From Fimbriimonadaceae bacterium (GTDB lineage: Bacteria > Armatimonadota > Fimbriimonadia > Fimbriimonadales > Fimbriimonadaceae): a stretch of DNA of 56,257 nt. The translations under genes were made by a program, and so were the position numbers. The notes below the pieces were generated by a model that made no database searches, was not told where the DNA came from, and saw only the letters and a program-made list of their open reading frames with translations. The stretch spans positions 1 through 56,257 of the forward strand of contig JADZDX010000046.1 of NCBI GenBank assembly GCA_020850835.1, given 5' to 3'. Of the stretch, positions 41,110-47,984 are shown piece by piece. Positions within the stretch are counted from its first letter, which is position 1. Every line of letters starts with the position of its first letter.

Positions 41110-41893
41110 CACGGGATACCGCCTGTGCCTCAAGGTCTACTTCGGTGATCAGCAAATGATCATCCATCATCGGTGATCGAGCGATCATCTCACCGTTGCT
41201 GTCAACCACCGAGGACATACCTACAAATCCTTTGCCACCCTCAAAGCCACTCAATGCAGCGTGAATACAGATTAGACTATGCTCTTCCGCGATGCCTTTG
41301 AGGAGTCGTTCGTAGCGTTCGATATTTCCCGGGACATCTTGTGAGAATCCGCGAGAAGGGCTGGCGCTGGGAACAATGAGTATTTGGGCACCCCGGACCG
41401 CGCACAGGGTGGGCATCACGGAATGCCAAATATCTTCGCAAATGAGGAGCCCGACCTTGCCTAGACGGGTCTCAAAAACAGCTAAATCCGTGCCGGCCGA
41501 CACGAAGCGTTCCTCATCAAAGACTCCGTAGGTCGGCAAGAAGGTTTTCTTGTAGACCTGTACCGTTCGGACGCCTGCCGACGTGGCCTCAAGATATGCG
41601 GCAGAGTTGTACAGTTTCCCGTCGTGGTCCTCGTAGAAGCCAATGACCATGTCAATGGGCTTCGCGAGTCCCGCTAGCTTCGCTTCGAGGCGACCTGCGA
41701 GCTCGTTACGCGAGAGCGAGCATTCAAGAACGCCGCCTTCCAGGAAGTACCCACTTGTTGCCGTTTCCGAAAATACGACCAGCTCCGCACCCTCCGAAGC
41801 GGCCTGTAGGGCGATCTCGGCGATGCGGGTCAAGTTGGCTTCAACTTGGCCCTTTTCGGGAGCAAACTGAGCCACCGCAACCTGGAAACGCAT
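41039..41893 (-). CDS. Nitrilase-superfamily amidohydrolase, NadE-glutaminase-like
   Basis: A 284-residue carbon-nitrogen hydrolase. The Glu-Lys-Cys triad is visible: Glu in VVFSETATSGYF, Lys in VYKKTFLPTYGVFDE and Cys in GLLICEDIWHS. The PTYGVFDEERF stretch and CEDIW are typical of the glutaminase domain of glutamine-dependent NAD+ synthetase, but the synthetase domain is absent. It may be a free-standing amidase or omega-amidase-like enzyme; the substrate is unknown. ATG 41893 follows TAAACT by 5 nt. Its 3' end overlaps the helicase gene by 71 bp, and its 5' end is 24 bp from the divergent MoxR cassette. Confidence 0.85.
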   Translation of the reverse strand: MRFQVAVAQFAPEKGQVEANLTRIAEIALQAASEGAELVVFSETATSGYFLEGGVLECSLSRNELAGRLEAKLAGLAKPIDMVIGFYEDHDGKLYNSAAYLEATSAGVRTVQVYKKTFLPTYGVFDEERFVSAGTDLAVFETRLGKVGLLICEDIWHSVMPTLCAVRGAQILIVPSASPSRGFSQDVPGNIERYERLLKGIAEEHSLICIHAALSGFEGGKGFVGMSSVVDSNGEMIARSPMMDDHLLITEVDLEAQAVSRANSPLLTDLQEKWRSIVSLATGS

Positions 41894-41898
41894 TGCTT

Positions 41899-41904
41899 AG
41901 TTTA
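41899..41904 (-). promoter_or_regulatory. -10 box (TAAACT) of the nitrilase gene
   Basis: TAAACT on the minus strand lies 5 nt before the ATG, predicting a leaderless mRNA. The 24-bp gap must also hold the promoter of the divergent five-gene cassette; TAGTTT on the plus strand (41898-41903) is a candidate, so the two promoters may overlap. Confidence 0.4.
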
Positions 41905-41917
41905 GCCAAAATGGAGC

Positions 41918-42841
41918 ATGGCATCCTCGGACTCGCCCACCCGTAAGCGGCGCTTGAAACGAATAGCTGAGGGAGCTGAAGCTGGAAGGGCATGGCTCGA
42001 GGTGATGTTTAGGTCGGGCCTTGGGTCAGGTTCGGTACTAGAGGGGTTTTCGGACCTCGAAAAGCGGATGGTGGATTCGCAAGCGGCGGGCTTGGCAAGA
42101 AAGTTTCGGTTGCTGGGCGAACTGCGCAACACATCCGCGGATTGGCAAGACCGTTTCGTCGAAGAGGCTGGATTGCTGTACCTGCTCCTTGACTCCTTCC
42201 TAAGGTTGGACAGTTTCCCGGAGGCAATGCAACAGGAAATCATGCGAACTGTTGGGATAACGGTTGACTCTCGAGTCCTAAATGCGCTACCGATCCAAGA
42301 GGACCTATGGGACCTAGTTGTCCAGCGAGAGTTCAAGGAAGGTCGCCTCGTAGCAAGGCGTTCTTGGTGCTACGGGCGATCCTCCCAGCGATGGGTGTGC
42401 GTCCAGCACTATCGAATTGTGAACCAGCCATTTGAACCGAACCTGATGCTTGGGCAGGGCTATCGCATGGCATTGACGATGTATCCTGGTTCCGCACAAA
42501 CGAGAGCCGCAGTTAAGTCGTATGAAAGGGTCGAGCTTGTCCCTCCATTAGGTGGGTGCTTCGACGACACGGCAAAGGAGTATGCCGACCTGCTTGGCCG
42601 ATTCCCATGGGCTGAGCAGATCGCGGGTTCGGTTTGTATCAATGGCCTTGTCCAAGAGGGTGACAGATGGTATGCGCAAGATTTGGAAGGCACATGGTTT
42701 CCAGTCAAGGCTGATCCCCTTGGGATTTGGCGAGTGGTCGCCTACAGTGGATCGAAACGGGTGACTTTGTTCGGCGAATGGGATGGACGAGAGTTCTACG
42801 CTTCCTCGGTCGGCACCGAATCGGGGTTTGTCGGCTTATGA
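41918..42841 (+). CDS. SWIM-family protein lacking the SWIM zinc finger (cassette gene 1)
   Basis: A 307-residue protein that I match to the C-terminal part of the SWIM zinc-finger proteins encoded at the head of DUF5691-MoxR-DUF5682-VWA clusters. Recognisable stretches are KRMVDSQAAGLARKFRLLGEL, LLYLLLDSFLRLDSFPEAM, RRSWCYGRSSQRWVCVQHY and LTMYPGSAQTRA. Full homologues begin with a CxC...CxxH SWIM domain; here the frame starts after it and the 24-bp gap to the nitrilase gene leaves no room for it. The start ATG 41918 has GGAG only 1 nt upstream, so initiation may be leaderless or weak. The stop overlaps the next ATG by 4 nt. The role is unknown; it may be a regulator or scaffold of the cassette. 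Confidence 0.65.
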   Translation: MASSDSPTRKRRLKRIAEGAEAGRAWLEVMFRSGLGSGSVLEGFSDLEKRMVDSQAAGLARKFRLLGELRNTSADWQDRFVEEAGLLYLLLDSFLRLDSFPEAMQQEIMRTVGITVDSRVLNALPIQEDLWDLVVQREFKEGRLVARRSWCYGRSSQRWVCVQHYRIVNQPFEPNLMLGQGYRMALTMYPGSAQTRAAVKSYERVELVPPLGGCFDDTAKEYADLLGRFPWAEQIAGSVCINGLVQEGDRWYAQDLEGTWFPVKADPLGIWRVVAYSGSKRVTLFGEWDGREFYASSVGTESGFVGL

Positions 42842-43617
42842 ACTGGGCCGAGATCATGTCTGCCTCTGCGGTGGGCTCATCGGAACCGGCCAAATTGTTG
42901 CGAGCGGCTGGCAAGGAGGCCATCCGCCGTAAGGCTGGTTATCGAGCAAGCCAAACGGGGACCGTTGCCTTCTCTCCACCCAGCGAACCTGCTTCACCGG
43001 CTGAACCTCTATCAGATCTGATCCGCTACGCTATCGCAAAGTTGCCTGAAGTCCTTCCCGAGGTATTCAGACTTCTGGAAGCTCGAGGATTCCCCTTGCC
43101 GTGGGGATGCCTTCCCGAAATCCTAGAAAACTACTCTTCGCTTCGACCGAACTCTGAATTACTTGGCGATCGGGGGCTATGGCTGTCTCAGTTCGTCCCC
43201 AAGTGGAAGAAAGCAGTGGCTAAGGAGCAGGGCGCAGTGCCAGCATGGGAAGTCAAGTGGAGAGCACAATCGCCTCAACAACGTGAGCACCACTTAGCTG
43301 AGATGTTGAAGGATCAGCGCGTGGAGGATCTCTCCGTGTATTTCAAGCTGCATAGGGATTGGTCACAAGAGTTTTCGGAAGTTGTCCTGGAATCTGTCCT
43401 GGAACACATCAATCGGGCGTCGCCAATCGCCGAACTCCTATGCAAGTTTGCGCCTCATGTGGCCGCTAATATCCACTACTCCAGCGTGGAGGTAGCCGAC
43501 CAACTGTTGTATGCTTCTCATGCTTCGCCACAACATCCGATTGCAAAGGCTTGGTTCCCCATCCTGTCAGTACGGCGAAGGCTACACAAGTTCTTTTTGA
43601 GTTTGCCAAAGAAATGA
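42838..43617 (+). CDS. Short DUF5691-like protein (cassette gene 2)
   Basis: A 259-residue protein that resembles the N-terminal part of DUF5691 proteins: NWAEIMSASAVGSS, a PPSEPASPAEPL linker, FPLPWGCLPEILE and LGDRGLWLSQFVPKW. Known members are longer, with a helical-repeat-like C-terminal region; here only about 100 helical residues follow the GDRG motif. ATG 42838 overlaps the previous stop (ATGA); the frame is open to 42727 but would overlap gene 1 by 115 bp. Its function is unknown. Position and coupling suggest it forms a complex with the MoxR ATPase, whose ATG overlaps its TGA. Confidence 0.6.
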   Translation: MNWAEIMSASAVGSSEPAKLLRAAGKEAIRRKAGYRASQTGTVAFSPPSEPASPAEPLSDLIRYAIAKLPEVLPEVFRLLEARGFPLPWGCLPEILENYSSLRPNSELLGDRGLWLSQFVPKWKKAVAKEQGAVPAWEVKWRAQSPQQREHHLAEMLKDQRVEDLSVYFKLHRDWSQEFSEVVLESVLEHINRASPIAELLCKFAPHVAANIHYSSVEVADQLLYASHASPQHPIAKAWFPILSVRRRLHKFFLSLPKK

Positions 43618-44690
43618 ATGACCTACTGAGACTTCATGCTGAAGAACAATATCGGCAAGAACTGAAGGCCCTGGAAAGAGTTGATAAACGATCACGCCCT
43701 CCGCATTGGCGGCTCAGCCCTTGGGCAGTGACCGACTACATCATGGGTGGAAAGGCGGGATCGGTAGAGATTTCCGCGAAGTACTTCGGTGATCGTCGCC
43801 TAGTTGAGATTGCCGTCGCAACCCTAGCTACGGACCGAGCCCTCCTCCTATTGGGCTTACCAGGCACCGCCAAGACTTGGCTTTCAGAGCATCTAGCCAC
43901 CGCGATTTCAGGAGATTCAACACTCTTGGTGCAGGGAACAGCGGGCACCGAGGAATCGGCGATTCGATATGGCTGGAACTATGCCCGCTTAATAAACGAG
44001 GGGCCCAGCCATGCCGCCCTTGTGCCTTCTCCGGTAATGCGAGGAATGAGTCTGGGCAAGTTGGTCCGCCTTGAAGAAATGACCCGCATGCCAAGTGATG
44101 TGCAGGACGCCTTGATCACAATCCTCAGCGAAAAGACTCTTCCGGTTCCTGAACTAGAAACAGAAGTGCAAGCCGTCAAGGGTTTCAATGTTATCGCAAC
44201 TTCCAACACTCGCGACAAGGGCGTCAATGAACTCTCAAGTGCCTTGCGACGACGGTTCAACACGGTTGTCCTGCCGCTACCAGCGACGTTGGAGGAAGAG
44301 GTTGCTATTGTCCACAAACGATCTGCCGAAATCGGGCACAGCCTTGACTTGCCAGAACCAGAACCTGATGCAGCAGAAGTTGAACGACTTGTGACCATTT
44401 TCCGCGAACTCCGTAGCGGTCAAACAAAGGATGGCAGGGTGACTCTGAAATCCCCAAGCGCAACCCTGAGTACGGCAGAAGCGATCGCCGCTGTTAACCA
44501 CGGCATGGCGCTGGCCGCACATTTCGGGCAAGGAAAGCTGACCGCTAAGGAAATTGCTCCAAGTCTAATCGGAGCAATCGTTCGTGACCCGAGGCCCGAT
44601 CAGCAGATTCTAAGCGAATATCTGGAGACCGTGGTGAAGAAGCGCGATAATTGGGGGGATATCTATCTCCATTGCCGGGAATTGCTGTGA
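43614..44690 (+). CDS. MoxR-type AAA+ ATPase (cassette gene 3)
   Basis: A 358-residue AAA+ ATPase of the MoxR group, chaperone-like motors that typically act with VWA proteins to activate or remodel a target. The P-loop is GLPGTAKTW with Lys87. LVRLEEMTRMPSDVQDALI is Walker B, with Glu replacing the usual Asp as in this subgroup. IATSNTRDKGVNELSSALRRRF holds sensor 1 and the arginine finger region. The N-terminal helix MNDLLRLHAEEQYRQELKAL and PPHWRLSPWAV are typical of members paired with DUF5682. ATG 43614 overlaps the previous stop (ATGA); its own stop overlaps the next GTG (GTGA). Confidence 0.87.
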   Translation: MNDLLRLHAEEQYRQELKALERVDKRSRPPHWRLSPWAVTDYIMGGKAGSVEISAKYFGDRRLVEIAVATLATDRALLLLGLPGTAKTWLSEHLATAISGDSTLLVQGTAGTEESAIRYGWNYARLINEGPSHAALVPSPVMRGMSLGKLVRLEEMTRMPSDVQDALITILSEKTLPVPELETEVQAVKGFNVIATSNTRDKGVNELSSALRRRFNTVVLPLPATLEEEVAIVHKRSAEIGHSLDLPEPEPDAAEVERLVTIFRELRSGQTKDGRVTLKSPSATLSTAEAIAAVNHGMALAAHFGQGKLTAKEIAPSLIGAIVRDPRPDQQILSEYLETVVKKRDNWGDIYLHCRELL

Positions 44691-46843
44691 GCGAAGTCCG
44701 AATCTACGGGATACGTCATCACGGCCCAGGTTCATCTCGATCGCTGTTGGAGGCGCTTGATTCTTGGCAACCAGACGCGGTACTGATCGAAGGAATGCCG
44801 GAGACCCCCCAAAAATGGGTCCAGCATTCCGAGCTTGCAACTCCGGTTGCGGCAGTGTTCTATCCGACCGCCGAACCGGCTCGTGCAACTTTTGCTCCGT
44901 TTGCTGAATTCTCGCCTGAGTGGGTCGCCCTGCACTGGGCTTTGAACAGGGGTGTTCAAGTGCAGTTTATTGATCTGGCCGCCGCGCACTATCTTGCAAA
45001 GGAGTGGAGCCAAGGGGAGCAGAAGTTAGATCCCTTTGCCATGCTTGGCGAAGTCGCGGGTTACCGCGATGGGGAGGCCTGGTGGGATGACCAAATCGAG
45101 TCTCATGTGGGGTCGGAAGCCTTATTTGAAGCAGTAGGGGACCTGATGGAAGAACTACGCGGCTCCGATGAACCGGACGAACTCACGGCATGCCGCGAAG
45201 CCGCAATGCGGATCGCAATACGACAGGCGGCGTCCGAAGGCAGGCGCACTGCGGTAGTCGTTGGTGCGTGGCACGTGCCCGCAATTAGACGATGGGACCA
45301 TGGCTCAGATGACCTAGATCAAGGCCTAATCAAAGAGCTTCCCAAGGTGCCGGTAACCGCCAGCTGGGTGCCATGGAACTACGATGGCCTCGCCTTCTCC
45401 AGTGGCTACGGCGCGGGGGTTTTGTCACCGATGTTCTATGAGTTCTGTTGGAGAACACCTCCCGAACAGCGAACCGGTCGGTGGCTCGCCATGGTCGCGG
45501 GACTCCTGCGCGAAGCGAGAGTGGACGTCAGCCCGGCGGCGGTAATTGAGGCGACCCGCACCGCCGATTTGTTAGCCGTGCTTCGTTCCCGGCGCGAACC
45601 CGGATTGCATGAACTGGTCGAAGCGGCAATTGCCGTGATGGCAGACGGACGTAATGATTACCTTCAGGTCATTGCCGACAAGGCTCTGACCGGTGATCGT
45701 GTGGGATCAGTCCCACCCGAGATTCAGGACATTCCTTTGAGGCGCGACTTTGCCTCGGAGTGTAAGCGGCTTCGGCTGACTCAGTTGACCAAGCATCTGG
45801 CGTTGGATGTCCGCAAGCCACTAGACTTGGAGCGAAGTCGATTCTTAGTGCGGCTCCAGGTTATTGGAGTTCCCTGGGGAGAGCGACAGGCGGTGGATGG
45901 GCAGTTAGGAACGTTTAGAGAAGAATGGCTCCTCACTTGGCACCCAATTTTGGAGACAAGGCTGGTGCAGGCCAGCCATTGGGGTAGCCGGATCAGGCCA
46001 GCAGCAGTTGCCGTACTCAGCAAGGACCATCTTGAAGCAAGCACCCTACCAGCGCTAACAGAACGAATAATGAAGGCGCTGCTTGCGGATCTTCCAGAAG
46101 CAATAAATCCGCTCCTACTAGCGTTAGAGCAGGTTGCCGCCATTGCTTCCGACGTTCCCGAACTGCTTTCGGCAATTTCCACGATAGCGACAACGCTACG
46201 ACTTGGTGCGACCCGGGACGTAGATACTTCATCGCTTACAGAAATTCTCGAGAGAATGGTTGATCGAGCCAGCTTGGCTCTGCCAAACGCTGTAGTTGGT
46301 GCCAGCGATAAGGAGGGTGAAAGATTTGCCGCGGCGATCTTGCCCATCGCCCACCAGATAGATGGCCTTGTCTCTGAAGAGACGAGTCAGCACTGGGACT
46401 CCGCAATTTTGGCCCTTCTACGATTGAAAGCGATACCTGGCTTCCTTGCTGGTCGGCTCCAGCGTCATGCTGGCGACCAGAAATTGGTATCAGAGCGTGA
46501 ACAGGAACAAGCCTTTTCGCGAACCCTTAGCCCAGGGAATAGCCATGCCTGGGTCGCAGCTTGGGTTCAGGGATTTTTGGGTGAATCTGGTCTCGCTCTA
46601 ATCTATAGCGATGTGCTCTTTAGGATTTTGGATACTTGGATTTCTGGCCTTGATCCAAGGGCCTTTGACCAAAACCTGCCGCTATTGCGGCGTTCATTTG
46701 GCTCCTTCCCTAAAGCGGAGCGTCGACAAATTGGGCAGCGGGTCGTGGCGGGCGGTACTGGAACCAAGGATTGCCAGCTGGACCCTGAACGACTCCGCCA
46801 GGTTGATTCCGCGATCGATGAACTCTTTGGAGGGATTACATGA
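44687..46843 (+). CDS. DUF5682 protein with TraB/TIKI/ChaN-like motifs (cassette gene 4)
   Basis: A 718-residue protein that I assign to DUF5682. The N-terminal 240 residues resemble the TraB/TIKI/ChaN/EreA hydrolase superfamily. A first motif, GIRHHGPGSSRS (His11, His12), is followed by PDAVLIEGMPE with a conserved Glu, and a second motif is VVVGAWHVPAI with His196. These correspond to the two GxxH-type motifs and acidic residue of the putative metal site, so hydrolase activity is likely but unproven. The C-terminal 450 residues are helical, probably a repeat scaffold. Start is GTG 44687, overlapping the MoxR stop. It is the best candidate for the effector of the cassette. Confidence 0.75.
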   Translation: MSEVRIYGIRHHGPGSSRSLLEALDSWQPDAVLIEGMPETPQKWVQHSELATPVAAVFYPTAEPARATFAPFAEFSPEWVALHWALNRGVQVQFIDLAAAHYLAKEWSQGEQKLDPFAMLGEVAGYRDGEAWWDDQIESHVGSEALFEAVGDLMEELRGSDEPDELTACREAAMRIAIRQAASEGRRTAVVVGAWHVPAIRRWDHGSDDLDQGLIKELPKVPVTASWVPWNYDGLAFSSGYGAGVLSPMFYEFCWRTPPEQRTGRWLAMVAGLLREARVDVSPAAVIEATRTADLLAVLRSRREPGLHELVEAAIAVMADGRNDYLQVIADKALTGDRVGSVPPEIQDIPLRRDFASECKRLRLTQLTKHLALDVRKPLDLERSRFLVRLQVIGVPWGERQAVDGQLGTFREEWLLTWHPILETRLVQASHWGSRIRPAAVAVLSKDHLEASTLPALTERIMKALLADLPEAINPLLLALEQVAAIASDVPELLSAISTIATTLRLGATRDVDTSSLTEILERMVDRASLALPNAVVGASDKEGERFAAAILPIAHQIDGLVSEETSQHWDSAILALLRLKAIPGFLAGRLQRHAGDQKLVSEREQEQAFSRTLSPGNSHAWVAAWVQGFLGESGLALIYSDVLFRILDTWISGLDPRAFDQNLPLLRRSFGSFPKAERRQIGQRVVAGGTGTKDCQLDPERLRQVDSAIDELFGGIT

Positions 46844-47922
46844 CTGAGGAAAGGCTTCGGCGCTGGCAGCTGCTCCTAGGTTCGGATGCTCAAATCAATC
46901 AGCAACTGAATCAGCACGATCAGGGTGCGGACGCTGCCCTTTCAGCGCTCTATGATGATCCCAAGCAGGGGCGCCTCGGGCCAAGCAGCCCGAGTATGGT
47001 TCGGTGGCTCCGCGATATTCGTAAGTTGTTTCCGGAGCCAGTCGTATCCGTGATGCAACGAGATGCCATCACCAACCTAAATCTCGTGCAATTCTTGCTG
47101 GAGAAGGAGACCTTGCGAGCTGTTCAGCCAGATCCACACCTTGCGGTGACCCTTCTCAGCCTCAGCGAGAACCTCCCACCAGAGGCCCGTGAGGCGGCTC
47201 GAGAAGTGGTGAAGGGCGTGGTGTCGCAAATCGCCGAGAGAATCCGTTTTCCCATGGAACAGTGTTGGCGCCGACAACGAGGCGGGACAAACCGGCGGCG
47301 AAATGTCGCAGGGCCCCTTGACTTAGACAGAACAATACGGGCCAACCTGAAGCACATACAACGGGATGGCAAGATGCTGTTGGAGACCAAAGTTGTCAAG
47401 CCGCGTGGCGTTCGGGGGGCAAAGGAGATCGTGATTGCCATGGATCAAAGCGGTTCAATGGGAACGAGTCTGCTCTACGCTGGTGTATATGCCTCGGTTC
47501 TAGCTTCGTTACCAGCCCTACGGGTTCGGATGTTTGCGTTCAGTACTGAGATTGCTGACCTGTCCGAGTACCTGAATGACCCCGTTGGGTTGCTTATTGC
47601 CGCCAGGTTGAATGGCGGAACTGACATCGCGCAAGCTGTGAGTTACGCCGATCAAATTATCGAGCGGCCCTCTGACACGGTCTTCTTGATTATCACGGAC
47701 CTGTTTGAGGGCGGCAGAGAAGACGAGATGTTGGCCCAGTTTCACCATTTGGTGAGTCGAGGAGTACGAGTGATATGTCTTCTTGCTCTCGATGATGACG
47801 GCGAGCCGGCATATTCTCATTCAACCGCGAAGGAGCTCGCGGGTATGGGGGTCCCCAGTTTTTCCTGCACCCCAGATGCGTTTCCAGACCTCATGGCCCA
47901 AGCACTTCACAATCTGCATTAA
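46840..47922 (+). CDS. VWA-domain protein with intact MIDAS (cassette gene 5)
   Basis: A 360-residue protein with a C-terminal von Willebrand A domain. The metal-ion adhesion site is complete: AMDQSGSMGTS (Asp202, Ser204, Ser206), the Thr in LNGGTDIAQA and the Asp in LIITDLFEGG. The N-terminal 190 residues are helical and basic near residues 145-160 (WRRQRGGTNRRRN). There is no signal peptide or membrane helix, so it acts in the cytoplasm. VWA proteins of MoxR systems serve as adaptors that present a substrate to the ATPase. The ATG overlaps the DUF5682 stop by 4 nt. It is the last gene of the cassette. Confidence 0.88.
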   Translation: MTEERLRRWQLLLGSDAQINQQLNQHDQGADAALSALYDDPKQGRLGPSSPSMVRWLRDIRKLFPEPVVSVMQRDAITNLNLVQFLLEKETLRAVQPDPHLAVTLLSLSENLPPEAREAAREVVKGVVSQIAERIRFPMEQCWRRQRGGTNRRRNVAGPLDLDRTIRANLKHIQRDGKMLLETKVVKPRGVRGAKEIVIAMDQSGSMGTSLLYAGVYASVLASLPALRVRMFAFSTEIADLSEYLNDPVGLLIAARLNGGTDIAQAVSYADQIIERPSDTVFLIITDLFEGGREDEMLAQFHHLVSRGVRVICLLALDDDGEPAYSHSTAKELAGMGVPSFSCTPDAFPDLMAQALHNLH

Positions 47923-47972
47923 ATAGTATAGATAATCGTTATTAAGTACAGTCAGTCGCCGAAAAAATCCCA

Positions 47973-47978
47973 TACAAT
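47973..47978 (+). promoter_or_regulatory. -10 box (TACAAT) of a dockerin-tailed gene
   Basis: TACAAT is followed by GGAGCC and ATG at 47985, the 6-nt leaderless spacing. The GGAG lies only 2 nt from the ATG and is too close for a normal Shine-Dalgarno site. The upstream stretch 47923-47970 is AT-rich. Confidence 0.45.
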
Positions 47979-47984
47979 GGAGCC

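Noticed and set aside
41039-41893. A complete glutamine-dependent NAD+ synthetase
   Set aside because: The nitrilase domain resembles its glutaminase part, but the protein ends at 284 residues without the ATP-binding synthetase domain.
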